Shown one piece after another: positions 1 through 7,130 of a stretch of 45,513 nucleotides of DNA. This stretch comes from an uncultured Lentisphaeria bacterium. GTDB taxonomy: Bacteria; Verrucomicrobiota; Lentisphaeria; Victivallales; Victivallaceae. The notes beneath the pieces are model-generated. The model was not told where the DNA came from, did no database searches, and saw only the letters and a list, made by a program, of their open reading frames with translations. Each line of letters starts with the position of its first letter. Position 1 is the first letter of the stretch. Made by a program: the position numbers and the translations under genes. Location: the NCBI GenBank assembly GCA_949282965.1, contig CASDQW010000026.1:1-45513 (forward strand), read 5' to 3'.

Positions 1-13
1 ATATTGAGAAAGC

Positions 14-44
14 GCGCATAGAGATATTGTATGCGCATTTTTTT
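14..44 (+). terminator. Intrinsic terminator of the upstream gene
   Basis: A 7-bp perfect stem, GCGCATA at 14-20 with TATGCGC at 30-36, has a 9-nt loop and is followed by seven T residues at 38-44. This is a standard Rho-independent terminator. It should end transcription of a + strand gene lying left of the window and separates that gene from nagA. Confidence 0.75.
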
Positions 45-48
45 ACTA

Positions 49-77
49 TTGACAAAAGAGAAACGGCTTTTCAAGTA
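49..77 (+). promoter_or_regulatory. Candidate promoter for nagA
   Basis: A perfect -35 hexamer TTGACA lies at 49-54, directly after the terminator. The -10 position at a 17-nt spacing reads CAAGTA, which is a poor match. The placement between terminator and gene supports a promoter, but the weak -10 keeps this tentative. Confidence 0.35.
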
Positions 78-103
78 AAAAAAGAGACAGGGGAGTTCGG
101 AAA

Positions 104-1090
104 ATGTTGGAAGTTCCGGGATTTGTCGATTTGCAGGTGAACGGATATCTGGGGGTGGACTTCAGCGACGCCGCGTTGACCGAGGCGGATTTCATCCGGG
201 TCAGCCGGAAACTGCTGGAGAGCGGCTGCGTGGCGTTTCAACCGACGGTGATCACTGCGTCCGAGGCGGTGTATCGGCGGAACCTGGCCATGATCGGCAA
301 AATCATTCAGTCTCCGGAATTTCGCGGGCGGATTCTCGGGATTCATGTGGAAGGTCCGTTCATTTCGAATCAACCTGGAGCGGTGGGCGCGCACAATCCG
401 GAATATGTGCGTCCGGCTTCGGTGGAGTTTTTCAAGCAGATGCAGGAGTGGGCGGACGGCACCATCCGGCTGCTGACCCTCGCCGCCGAAAGTGAAGGTG
501 CGGTGGAACTGACCCGTTATGCGTCCGGTACCGGCGTGGCGGTTTCGCTCGGACATCAGCTGGCCGACGGCGATCAGATGGCGGCCTGCCGCGATGCCGG
601 CGCCACGCTGCTGACTCACCTCGGCAACGGAATGCCCAACGAAGTCAACCGGCACCGCAATCCGCTGCTGGCCGGTCTGGGGGTGGACGGGTTGACCGCG
701 ATGATCATCGCCGACGGCCACCATTTGCCGCGCGAACTGGTCAAGGTGATCATCCGTGCCAAGGGCGTCGAGAACACGCTGGTGGTCAGCGACGCCTCTT
801 CGCTTGCCGGAATGCCTCCGGGACACTATCACTCGATGGGGAACGACGTGGTGATCGAGGAAAACGGTTATCTGCACAATCCGGCCAAGAAATGTCTGGT
901 GGGGTCGTCCGCGACGATTTTCGGGTGCGTCAAGGTGCTCTGCGAAATTCCGGATTTGTCCCCCGAAGACATCATCCGCCTGGCATACACCAATCCGCTC
1001 CGGGCGATTCATGCGGATCCGGCCGATCTGCGTCCTGTCGGACAGCGCTGCGTCTGGTCGGAGGAAAAGCACCGGTTTGAACGGGTTTGA
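104..1090 (+). CDS. nagA: N-acetylglucosamine-6-phosphate deacetylase
   Basis: NagA removes the acetyl group from GlcNAc-6-phosphate in amino-sugar catabolism and cell-wall recycling, and belongs to the amidohydrolase superfamily. The 328-residue protein shows the family signatures in order: PGFVDLQVNG near residue 5, HVEGPFIS with metal-ligand Glu84, SLGH with His151, THLGN with His172, ADGHH at about 203-207 and the catalytic Asp230 in VSDA. It is shorter than the usual 370-390 residues because it starts almost at the barrel, so most of the N-terminal beta-sandwich strand region is missing. The start ATG has AGGGGAG eight bases upstream. It stands alone here, with no nagB next to it. The family is clear; deacetylation of the exact substrate is inferred. 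Confidence 0.9.
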   Translation: MLEVPGFVDLQVNGYLGVDFSDAALTEADFIRVSRKLLESGCVAFQPTVITASEAVYRRNLAMIGKIIQSPEFRGRILGIHVEGPFISNQPGAVGAHNPEYVRPASVEFFKQMQEWADGTIRLLTLAAESEGAVELTRYASGTGVAVSLGHQLADGDQMAACRDAGATLLTHLGNGMPNEVNRHRNPLLAGLGVDGLTAMIIADGHHLPRELVKVIIRAKGVENTLVVSDASSLAGMPPGHYHSMGNDVVIEENGYLHNPAKKCLVGSSATIFGCVKVLCEIPDLSPEDIIRLAYTNPLRAIHADPADLRPVGQRCVWSEEKHRFERV

Positions 1091-1133
1091 GCGGTTGCGT
1101 TTCCGGAAAAAGCGGGAAAAACGCAAAAACCGC
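1091..1133 (+). other. Hairpin between nagA and the rpsP promoter
   Basis: GCGGTT at 1091-1096 plus GCGTTT at 1097-1102 can pair with AAACGC and AACCGC ending at 1133, leaving a small A bulge. There is no T-run after it, so it is not a classical terminator, but it lies exactly between the nagA stop and the next -35 element. Confidence 0.4.
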
Positions 1134-1161
1134 TTGCAGAATCGGTTTGTTGCGATATATT
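1134..1161 (+). promoter_or_regulatory. Probable promoter of the rpsP cluster
   Basis: TTGCAG at 1134-1139 and TATATT at 1156-1161 are separated by 16 nt, a good sigma-70-type match. It would give a leader of about 175 nt before rpsP. Confidence 0.55.
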
Positions 1162-1228
1162 ATCGTTTCTTCGTCAAGGCGGCTGTTTGCGCCGGGATCA
1201 GGCTGTTCATCCTCTGAGCCGGTTCCGG

Positions 1229-1269
1229 GAGCGGCAGCGGCGGCGGAAGCGGTTCCGCCCGCCACGCTC
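1229..1269 (+). other. GC-rich stem-loop in the rpsP leader
   Basis: GAGCG at 1229-1233 pairs with CGCTC at 1265-1269, and inside it GGCGGAA at 1242-1248 pairs with TTCCGCC at 1253-1259 around a GCGG loop. It lies within the predicted long 5' untranslated region of rpsP and could be a ribosomal-protein leader element, but no known family was recognised. Confidence 0.4.
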
Positions 1270-1344
1270 TGTAGCTGGAGGCGTGGTTGCGATCGAAGCA
1301 CTGTTTTGAGGCGAGAAAGACACGGAAAAAAGGTTGAAAAAAGT

Positions 1345-1701
1345 ATGGTAAGAATCAGACTGAAACGGACCGGCACCCGGAATGCCAGTTGCTTCCGGAT
1401 TGTAGTGATGGATGAACGCACCAGCCGCGACGGCAAGGCAATCGAAGAACTCGGCTTCTATGATCCCCGCCACAAGGACGAAAAGATCGCCCTGGATCGC
1501 TTCAATTACTGGAAGGGCGTCGGCGCCATGGTTTCGGAAACGGTCGCCGCCATCGCCGCCCGTGCCGACAAGGGCGTGTCGCTCAAGGATAAGGTAAAAC
1601 CGGTCAAGCCGTCGAAGAAGGCCCAGGCCGCTGCCGCCGCCGCGGAAAAGGCGAAGGCGGAAGCTGCCGCCGCGGAGGCCGAAGGCGAAGCTCAGGCGTA
1701 A
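1345..1701 (+). CDS. rpsP: 30S ribosomal protein S16
   Basis: S16 is a small-subunit assembly protein. The N-terminal MVRIRLKRTGTRN is the family hallmark and is followed by the conserved DERTSRDGKAIEELGFYDP region. The 118-residue protein has an S16 core of about 80 residues and then an Ala/Lys/Glu-rich low-complexity tail from about residue 85, a common lineage-specific extension. ATG 1345 is chosen over upstream in-frame starts because it begins the conserved core. It leads the cluster rpsP-khpA-trmD-rplS-rnhB, a classic arrangement, except that no rimM lies between it and trmD. Confidence 0.95.
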   Translation: MVRIRLKRTGTRNASCFRIVVMDERTSRDGKAIEELGFYDPRHKDEKIALDRFNYWKGVGAMVSETVAAIAARADKGVSLKDKVKPVKPSKKAQAAAAAAEKAKAEAAAAEAEGEAQA

Positions 1702-1745
1702 TGCCGGAACGGCGTTTCGGGAAAAACAAGTTTGAGGATTGAAAA

Positions 1746-2060
1746 GTGCTGAAGGCATTTTTGAGATTTTTGACCGGTGCTTCCGCCAGACCGGCGGCTG
1801 TTTCCACCGGTGAACGCGGCATCCGTGATCTGGAAGGTTTCGTGGAGTACGTGGCGCGCGCGCTGGTGGATGCTCCGGATGAAGTCCGGGTGTCCCGTGA
1901 GGACAACGCCGAAGGCTGCACGATCCGGATTGACTGCCGGAAAGACGATATCGGCAAGATCGTCGGGAAACGTGGTAAAACGATTATGGCCATCCGTTCC
2001 CTGGTGAGCGGAGCCGCGGGGCGTATGCACCAGCGGGTTTCGGTCGAAGTGGTTGATTGA
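1746..2060 (+). CDS. khpA: KH-domain RNA-binding protein KhpA
   Basis: This is a single KH-domain protein of the KhpA family (formerly YlqC), an RNA-binding protein usually encoded between rpsP and rimM/trmD. The GxxG loop appears as GKRGK near residue 75, within IVGKRGKTIMAIRSL, and the helix EGFVEYVARALVDAPDEV opens the domain. At 104 residues it is about 25 longer than typical because of a basic/hydrophobic N-terminal extension (MLKAFLRFLTG). The start is GTG 1746 with GAGG about eight bases upstream; no internal start fits the domain better. Its stop lies in the overlap with the trmD start region. Confidence 0.85.
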   Translation: MLKAFLRFLTGASARPAAVSTGERGIRDLEGFVEYVARALVDAPDEVRVSREDNAEGCTIRIDCRKDDIGKIVGKRGKTIMAIRSLVSGAAGRMHQRVSVEVVD

Positions 2061-2769
2061 ATTGAAGATCGATATCCTGACCCTGTTTCCGGAAATGTAT
2101 CCGGGGCCGCTGGGCGAAAGCATCGTCGGCCGTGCAGTCAGGAACGGTCTGGTGGAAATCGAGGCGATTGATCTGCGTCGCTATGCGTCCGACCGGCGTG
2201 GGACGGTGGATGAGAAACCTTACGGCGGTGGACCCGGCATGCTGATGAAAGTCGAGGTCTTGTCCGCGGCGATTGAGGATCTGCGGCGGGAGGATACGCT
2301 GGTGTTGCTGACATCGCCTCGGGGACGCCGGTTCGATCAGAATGCAGCCCGGGAGTTGAGTTTGCGGTCGCATCTGCTGATTGTCTGTGGCCATTACGAA
2401 GGCGTGGACCAGCGGGTGATCGACCAGTTGATTGACCGGGAGTATTCGATCGGGGACGTGGTGCTGACCAGCGGCAATCTGGCGGCGATGGTGATGGTTG
2501 ATGCGATGGTCCGGCTGCTGCCGGGCGCGCTGGGGTGCGAGGAATCGAGCAGCGACGAATCTTTTGCCGAAGGGCTGCTGGAATATCCGCAGTACACCCG
2601 CCCTCCGGAATACCGGGGGCAAACGGTTCCGGACGTGTTGTTGTCCGGCGATCATCAGCGCATCGCGGCCTGGCGCCGCGAGGAGTCAGAACGGTTGACG
2701 CGGGAGCGTCGCCCGGATTTGTGGGAACGGTATTTGCAAACGAAAAAACTTGGAGGCAAGTTGAAATGA
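2053..2769 (+). CDS. trmD: tRNA (guanine-37-N1)-methyltransferase
   Basis: TrmD methylates G37 next to the anticodon in tRNAs reading CNN codons, using SAM in a trefoil-knot (SPOUT) fold. [10 protein letters not shown] at the N-terminus, [13 protein letters not shown] near residue 55, the knot signature [13 protein letters not shown] around 110-122, and [14 protein letters not shown] are all diagnostic. The length of 238 residues is normal. Two TTG starts compete: 2053, overlapping the khpA end, and 2062, just after the khpA stop, which would give the more typical N-terminus [12 protein letters not shown]. The stop overlaps the rplS start as ATGA, indicating translational coupling. Confidence 0.93.
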   Translation: MIELKIDILTLFPEMYPGPLGESIVGRAVRNGLVEIEAIDLRRYASDRRGTVDEKPYGGGPGMLMKVEVLSAAIEDLRREDTLVLLTSPRGRRFDQNAARELSLRSHLLIVCGHYEGVDQRVIDQLIDREYSIGDVVLTSGNLAAMVMVDAMVRLLPGALGCEESSSDESFAEGLLEYPQYTRPPEYRGQTVPDVLLSGDHQRIAAWRREESERLTRERRPDLWERYLQTKKLGGKLK

Positions 2770-3107
2770 ACATAGTCGACAAAATTCGCAACGAACAGGT
2801 CAAGTCCGATGTTGCCGATTTCGCCGTGGGCGATACGGTCAAGGTCTATGTCAAGATCGTGGAAGGCACGACCGAACGCATCCAGCTCTTCGCCGGTACG
2901 GTGATTGCCCGGCGCGGAACCGGAATCGAGGAAACCTTCACCGTGCGCCGGGTGACCGCCGGACATGGAGTGGAACGTGTGTTCCCGCTGCACAGCCCCC
3001 GGATCGACCGTATCGAAGTGACCCGCAAAGGCCGGGTGCGTCGGGCCAAGCTGTATTATCTGCGGGACAAGGTCGGCAAGGCCGCCCGCGTCAAAGAAGC
3101 CCGCTGA
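2766..3107 (+). CDS. rplS: 50S ribosomal protein L19
   Basis: L19 sits at the 30S-50S interface. The 113-residue protein begins [15 protein letters not shown] and contains the family block [16 protein letters not shown], the [16 protein letters not shown] segment and the terminal [21 protein letters not shown] 2766 overlaps the trmD stop by four bases, and GGAGG lies within trmD a few bases upstream. It is followed by rnhB, the same order as in many bacteria. Confidence 0.95.
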   Translation: MNIVDKIRNEQVKSDVADFAVGDTVKVYVKIVEGTTERIQLFAGTVIARRGTGIEETFTVRRVTAGHGVERVFPLHSPRIDRIEVTRKGRVRRAKLYYLRDKVGKAARVKEAR

Positions 3108-3166
3108 AGCGGTTTCCGTGCGGGTGCCGGCTGCGCCCCCGGGAGGGGCGGTCGGCGACGTTGCTT

Positions 3167-3820
3167 ATGAACTTCTTGCCGGAAGATCACGAACTCCTCT
3201 CCCTGGAAAGAATGCTCCGGGCGGAGGGGTTCGCTTTTATCGCCGGTGTGGACGAGGCTGGCCGTGGACCGCTGTCCGGGCTGGTAGTGGCCGGGGCCGT
3301 CTGTTTCCCGCCGGGTGCCCGGGTGCCGGAGGTCTTCGACTCCAAACAGGTGGATGAAGCCACCCGCCGGGAGATGCGCGAAGCGGTGCTGGCGGTGCCG
3401 GGGGTGCGCTGGGCGGTGCGGGAGGTGTCCGCTGGGGACATCGACCGGATGAACATTTTGCGAGCCACGGACCGGGCCATGCGTGAAGCGGTGTTGGCGC
3501 TGGGCGAGGAGGTCGAATTCCTGCTGGTGGACGGCCGACCGGTGCCCCATCTGCCGCGGCCGTCGCGGGCGGTGGTCAAGGGCGACGCCCGTTCGGCATC
3601 CATTGCGGCGGCAAGTATTCTGGCGAAGGTGTATCGGGACGAATGGATGGTACGGGCGGACGCGGAGTTTCCCGGCTATGGTTTTGCGGAACATAAGGGC
3701 TACGGGACAAAGCAGCATCTGGAGGCGTTGCGGCGTCTGGGGCCGTGCGCGCTGCACCGGCGGAGTTTTGCGCCGGTTCGCGAGCTGGTGTCGCCGATGG
3801 AGCAGGGCGAACTGTTTTGA
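3167..3820 (+). CDS. rnhB: Ribonuclease HII
   Basis: RNase HII cleaves the RNA strand of RNA-DNA hybrids, including single ribonucleotides misincorporated in DNA. The active-site signature GVDEAGRGPLSG near residue 28 supplies the DEA acidic pair; the later acidic residues are in LLVDGRPVP and in KGDARSASIAAASILAKVYRD. The GYG..HKGYGT motif is present near 170. ATG 3167 is preferred to the in-frame TTG 3161; a GGAGG at 3142-3146 is rather far from both. It is the last gene of the rpsP cluster. Confidence 0.93.
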   Translation: MNFLPEDHELLSLERMLRAEGFAFIAGVDEAGRGPLSGLVVAGAVCFPPGARVPEVFDSKQVDEATRREMREAVLAVPGVRWAVREVSAGDIDRMNILRATDRAMREAVLALGEEVEFLLVDGRPVPHLPRPSRAVVKGDARSASIAAASILAKVYRDEWMVRADAEFPGYGFAEHKGYGTKQHLEALRRLGPCALHRRSFAPVRELVSPMEQGELF

Positions 3821-3848
3821 GAACGAACCGGATGGAATCAGGGAACGA

Positions 3849-3929
3849 ATGGTGAATATGAACGGAATTTTCACGTTAAGGAGTATACCCCGCGCAACCG
3901 GCGCGGGTCAGACCGGATGCGGTTTCTGA
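3849..3929 (+). other. Possible short leader ORF before thrS
   Basis: A 26-codon ORF starting at ATG 3849, with AGGGAA just upstream, lies in the gap between rnhB and thrS. Three of its codons are Thr (ACG, ACC, ACC), and two of them flank or lie in the loop of a hairpin, CCCGCGC at 3889-3895 with GCGCGGG at 3901-3907. No U-tract follows, so an attenuator is not demonstrated. It may equally be a chance ORF. Confidence 0.2.
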
Positions 3930-4037
3930 AGCGGGGATGCCGTTTCGGAGACCTTTGCAGGCGACAGAACCGGCGTCGGGACGGCGTCGGAAAGAATGTT
4001 TTGAATCAATCGGTCAGAGAAATACAGGAAGTTTATC

Positions 4038-5768
4038 ATGAGCGAATACAGTCTGGATACCATTCGTCACAGCGCGGCCCATCTGATGGCGGCGGCGGTC
4101 AAGCAGCTTTTTCCGTCGGCCCGGTTTGACATCGGGCCGGCGACGGAGAACGGATTTTACTATGACTTCGATCTGGATCGGCGGTTGACGCCGGAGGATT
4201 TGAAGGCCATTGAAAAGGCGATGAAGAAGATGATCGGCCGCAAGGTGCCGTTCGAGCGCTTCGAGCCGACGCGGGAAGAAGCGGAACGGATGCTGCGGGC
4301 AGACGGTCAGACCTTCAAGCTGGAACGGTTGGCGGATGTGCCGGAGGGCGCGGTGATCAGTTTTTACCGCAGCGGGGATTTTGTGGACCTCTGCCGCGGG
4401 CCGCACGTGGACCACGCCGGACGGATCGGCGCGGTGAAATTGCTGTCGATTGCCGGTTCCTATTTCCGCGGGGACGAAAAGAACCCGATGCTGCAGCGGA
4501 TTTACGGGACCGCATTCGCCACGGAGGAGGAATTGCAGGAATACCTCCGGCGGATGGAGGAAGCGCAGAAACGCGACCATCGTCGGCTGGGGCAGGAGCT
4601 GGGGCTCTTCTGTTTCTCCGAGAACGTCGGTCCCGGGCTGGTGCTGTGGCAGCCGAAGGGGGCTTTTGTCCGCAACCTCATTGAAACGTATTGGCGGGAA
4701 CAGCACTACCGCAACGGCTACGACCTGCTCTATACGCCGCATATCGGACAGAGCGTGCTGTGGGAAACCTCCGGCCATCTGTCGTTCTACAAGGACGGCA
4801 TGTATTCGCCCATGCAGATTGATGAGAAGGACTATTTCGTCAAGCCGATGAATTGTCCGTTCCATATTGAAATTTATCAGTCGAAACTCCGTTCCTACCG
4901 GGAACTGCCGCTGCGCTGGGCCGAGCTGGGCACGGTGTACCGGTACGAAAAGTCCGGTGTGCTGCACGGCTTGCTGCGCGTTCGAGGCTTTACTCAGGAT
5001 GACGCGCACATTATCTGCACGCCGGAACAGATCGAATCGGAAATCGCCGAAGTATTGCGGTTCAGTCTCTCCATCTGGAAGGATTTCGGCTTCAAGGAGA
5101 TCAAGGCATATCTCGCCACCCGTCCGGAAAAGGCGGTCGGCGATCCCGCCCGTTGGGCGCAGGCGCTTTCCTCGCTGGAAAACGCGGTGCGCAAATGCGG
5201 TCTTGAGTGCGAGGTTGATGAAGGCGGCGGCGCGTTCTACGGTCCGAAGATCGACCTCAAGATCAAGGACGCGATCGGGCGCGAATGGCAGACGACGACC
5301 ATTCAGTTCGACTTCAATCTGCCGGAACGGTTCGATATGAGCTATATCGGCGAGGACGGCAAGAAGCATCAGCCGTACATGGTGCACCGGGCGCTGTTCG
5401 GGTCGCTGGAACGGTTTTTCGGGATTCTGATCGAACAGTATGCCGGAGCGTTTCCGCTGTGGCTGGCGCCGGAACAGGCACGCATCCTGCCGATCACCGA
5501 GCGGCAGCATGAATGCGCCCGCAAGCAGCTGGCGGAACTGCGGGCAGCCGGATTCCGGGTGGAGCTGGACGATCGCCCGGCCAGTCTGGGGGCGAAGATC
5601 AAGGATGCCCGGCACGACCGGATTCCGTATCTGCTGGTGGTCGGAGCGCAGGAAGCGGAAAACGGCGGATTCTCGGTGCGCAGCCGCCGTGAAGGGGAAC
5701 TGGGCGTGATGACGCCGACGCAGTTGATGGAAAAAATGAAAACGGAAGTTGATAATAAGATTTGTTAA
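4038..5768 (+). CDS. thrS: Threonyl-tRNA synthetase lacking the TGS domain
   Basis: ThrRS charges tRNA-Thr and is a class II synthetase. The 576-residue protein starts almost directly in the editing domain, with HSAAH at residues 11-15 and the partner motif CRGPH near 120, so Ser-tRNA editing appears intact. The catalytic core follows, with the zinc ligand Cys in MNCPFH, motif 2 in RVRGFTQDDAH and motif 3 in GSLERFFGILIEQ, then the C-terminal anticodon-binding domain. The usual N-terminal TGS domain of about 60 residues is absent, and the upstream gap does not encode one in any frame. AGGAAG precedes ATG 4038. It heads thrS-infC-rpmI-rplT-pheS-pheT. Confidence 0.95.
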   Translation: MSEYSLDTIRHSAAHLMAAAVKQLFPSARFDIGPATENGFYYDFDLDRRLTPEDLKAIEKAMKKMIGRKVPFERFEPTREEAERMLRADGQTFKLERLADVPEGAVISFYRSGDFVDLCRGPHVDHAGRIGAVKLLSIAGSYFRGDEKNPMLQRIYGTAFATEEELQEYLRRMEEAQKRDHRRLGQELGLFCFSENVGPGLVLWQPKGAFVRNLIETYWREQHYRNGYDLLYTPHIGQSVLWETSGHLSFYKDGMYSPMQIDEKDYFVKPMNCPFHIEIYQSKLRSYRELPLRWAELGTVYRYEKSGVLHGLLRVRGFTQDDAHIICTPEQIESEIAEVLRFSLSIWKDFGFKEIKAYLATRPEKAVGDPARWAQALSSLENAVRKCGLECEVDEGGGAFYGPKIDLKIKDAIGREWQTTTIQFDFNLPERFDMSYIGEDGKKHQPYMVHRALFGSLERFFGILIEQYAGAFPLWLAPEQARILPITERQHECARKQLAELRAAGFRVELDDRPASLGAKIKDARHDRIPYLLVVGAQEAENGGFSVRSRREGELGVMTPTQLMEKMKTEVDNKIC

Positions 5769-5846
5769 ATTATAGTAACGGGAAATGGCAGTGCGCGGCA
5801 CAGGGTCGCGCACCGGAAATCAAACTCAACGGAATGAGGTGTTGCT

Positions 5847-6356
5847 ATTGCTAAGCTGCTGAAACCCGGAGATCGTTCGTTTTCCGCCGAACAGGTTCGC
5901 CTGATTGGCGCGGACGGCGAACAACTGGAAATTGTGCCGCTGAGCCGGGCGCGGGAAATGGCGCAGAATGCCGGATTGGACCTGGTGCTGGTTTCGGAAC
6001 GGTCCGTGCCGCCGGTGGTGCGCATCATGAATTTCGGAAAGCTGCAGTACGAGCAGAAGAAAAATCTGAAGGCGCAGCGCAAAAATACCGTCGCCCAGAA
6101 AATCAAAGAGGTCAAGTTTCATATCAACGTCGATAAGAACGATTATGATATAAAAATGAAACGTGCCCTTGAATTTCTGGAAAAAGGGTATAGATTAAAA
6201 CTCACGTTAGCGCTCCGGGGACGGGAGATGGCTCATCAGGATCTGGCCTTCGAACTGATTGAACGGATTCTGGCGGACCTGACGCCGTACGGCGAACCCG
6301 ACGGCAAGCCGAAACTGCTCGGGCGCAACATTACGGTAAACTTCGCTCCCAAATAG
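5847..6356 (+). CDS. infC: Translation initiation factor IF-3 with an AUU start
   Basis: IF-3 binds the 30S subunit, prevents premature 50S joining and checks the start codon. The protein reads, after the start, AKLLKPGDRSFSAEQVRL, then IGADGEQLEIVPLSRA, a canonical IF-3 N-domain, and continues through VSERSVPPVVRIMNFGK to the C-domain. No in-frame ATG, GTG or TTG exists between the in-frame TGA at 5835 and this conserved region; the first conventional codon, GTG 5934, lies inside the domain. ATT at 5847 has GAGGTG about five bases upstream, so AUU initiation (169 residues) is the only sensible reading. An AUU start is the known basis of IF-3 autoregulation in E. coli. Confidence 0.93.
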   Translation: MAKLLKPGDRSFSAEQVRLIGADGEQLEIVPLSRAREMAQNAGLDLVLVSERSVPPVVRIMNFGKLQYEQKKNLKAQRKNTVAQKIKEVKFHINVDKNDYDIKMKRALEFLEKGYRLKLTLALRGREMAHQDLAFELIERILADLTPYGEPDGKPKLLGRNITVNFAPK

Positions 6357-6440
6357 GTTGGGGAGCGTGGCGCGGCGACCGGCTGGCATCGGCCGGCGCG
6401 GCGCAGGAATGACAACCCATTAAAAACATGGAGAGAAACG

Positions 6441-6641
6441 ATGCCCAAGCTGAAGACCAGAAAATGTGCCGCCAAGCGGCTCAAAATGACCGGAACCGGC
6501 AAGTTCCGGCACAACAAGGCCGGCGCCCGCCATCTGATGACCGGCAAAGGCGCCAAACGCAAACGCCGCCTGGGCCAGGACGGCGCCGTTTCCCCGGCGG
6601 AAAAGAGCCGGATCAAAGTTGCACTGCCCTACGGGCTCTGA
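6441..6641 (+). CDS. rpmI: 50S ribosomal protein L35
   Basis: A 66-residue, strongly basic protein beginning MPKLKTRKCAAKRLKMTGTG, with the family segment HNKAGARHLMTGKGAKRKRRL. The position between infC and rplT is diagnostic. The start ATG has GGAGAG upstream. The 84-nt gap after infC is GC-rich but no known leader motif was recognised there. Confidence 0.95.
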   Translation: MPKLKTRKCAAKRLKMTGTGKFRHNKAGARHLMTGKGAKRKRRLGQDGAVSPAEKSRIKVALPYGL

Positions 6642-6660
6642 CAGACGGAGGTAATTACAT

Positions 6661-7011
6661 ATGTCGAGATCTACTTATGCCGTGCCGTCGCGGAAGCGCC
6701 GCAAACGGGTATTGGAACGGGCCAAGGGGTTCTACGGAAACAGCAGCAAGAACATCCGCACCGCGTACGATGCCGTGGACAAGGCGATGGTGCATGCCTA
6801 TCGCGGCCGCAAGCAGAAAAAACAGCAGTATCGGGCGCTGTGGGTAGTCCGGATCAACGCGGCCTGCCGCGCGCTGGGCACCAATTACAGCAAATTCATG
6901 AACGGCTTGAAGAAGGCGCAGATCGAACTGAACCGCAAGGTGTTGGCGGATCTGGCCGTGACCGAGCCGCAGGAGTTTAAGGCGCTGGTGGAGAAAGTCA
7001 CCCAGGCCTGA
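6661..7011 (+). CDS. rplT: 50S ribosomal protein L20
   Basis: L20 is needed for early 50S assembly and often represses its own operon. The 116-residue protein has the basic N-terminal extension ([19 protein letters not shown]) and the globular domain with [25 protein letters not shown] precedes the ATG by about nine bases. A terminator-like hairpin follows 20-70 bases downstream, before pheS. Confidence 0.95.
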   Translation: MSRSTYAVPSRKRRKRVLERAKGFYGNSSKNIRTAYDAVDKAMVHAYRGRKQKKQQYRALWVVRINAACRALGTNYSKFMNGLKKAQIELNRKVLADLAVTEPQEFKALVEKVTQA

Positions 7012-7033
7012 CGCTGCCGATTTTGTTACGGAA

Positions 7034-7081
7034 CAGCTTGAAAGCGGGTGAACTTTCACCTCTTTCGAGCTGCTTTTTTTA
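7034..7081 (+). terminator. Intrinsic terminator between rplT and pheS
   Basis: A long stem pairs CAGCTTGAAAGCGGGTGAA, starting at 7034, with TTCACCTCTTTCGAGCTG, ending at 7072, with only one wobble and a one-base offset. Seven T residues follow at 7074-7080. It lies only about 50 bases before pheS, and no convincing promoter was seen in those 50 bases. It therefore either partly terminates the upstream operon or acts as an attenuator for pheST. Confidence 0.75.
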
Positions 7082-7130
7082 TAGCCGGAGCGCAGCCCCG
7101 GATTTTCTGAAAGCACCCCAGGCGGGAGAC

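Noticed and set aside
4014..5813. A 599-residue open frame on the - strand across thrS
   Set aside because: It is the mirror of a strongly conserved gene in a GC-rich genome, has no ribosome-binding site or recognisable domain, and its sequence is His/Arg/Gln-rich as in typical shadow frames.
5934..6356. infC starting at GTG 5934
   Set aside because: This start is within the conserved N-domain (IVPLSRA) and removes about 29 conserved residues; AUU 5847 fits the family and has a ribosome-binding site.
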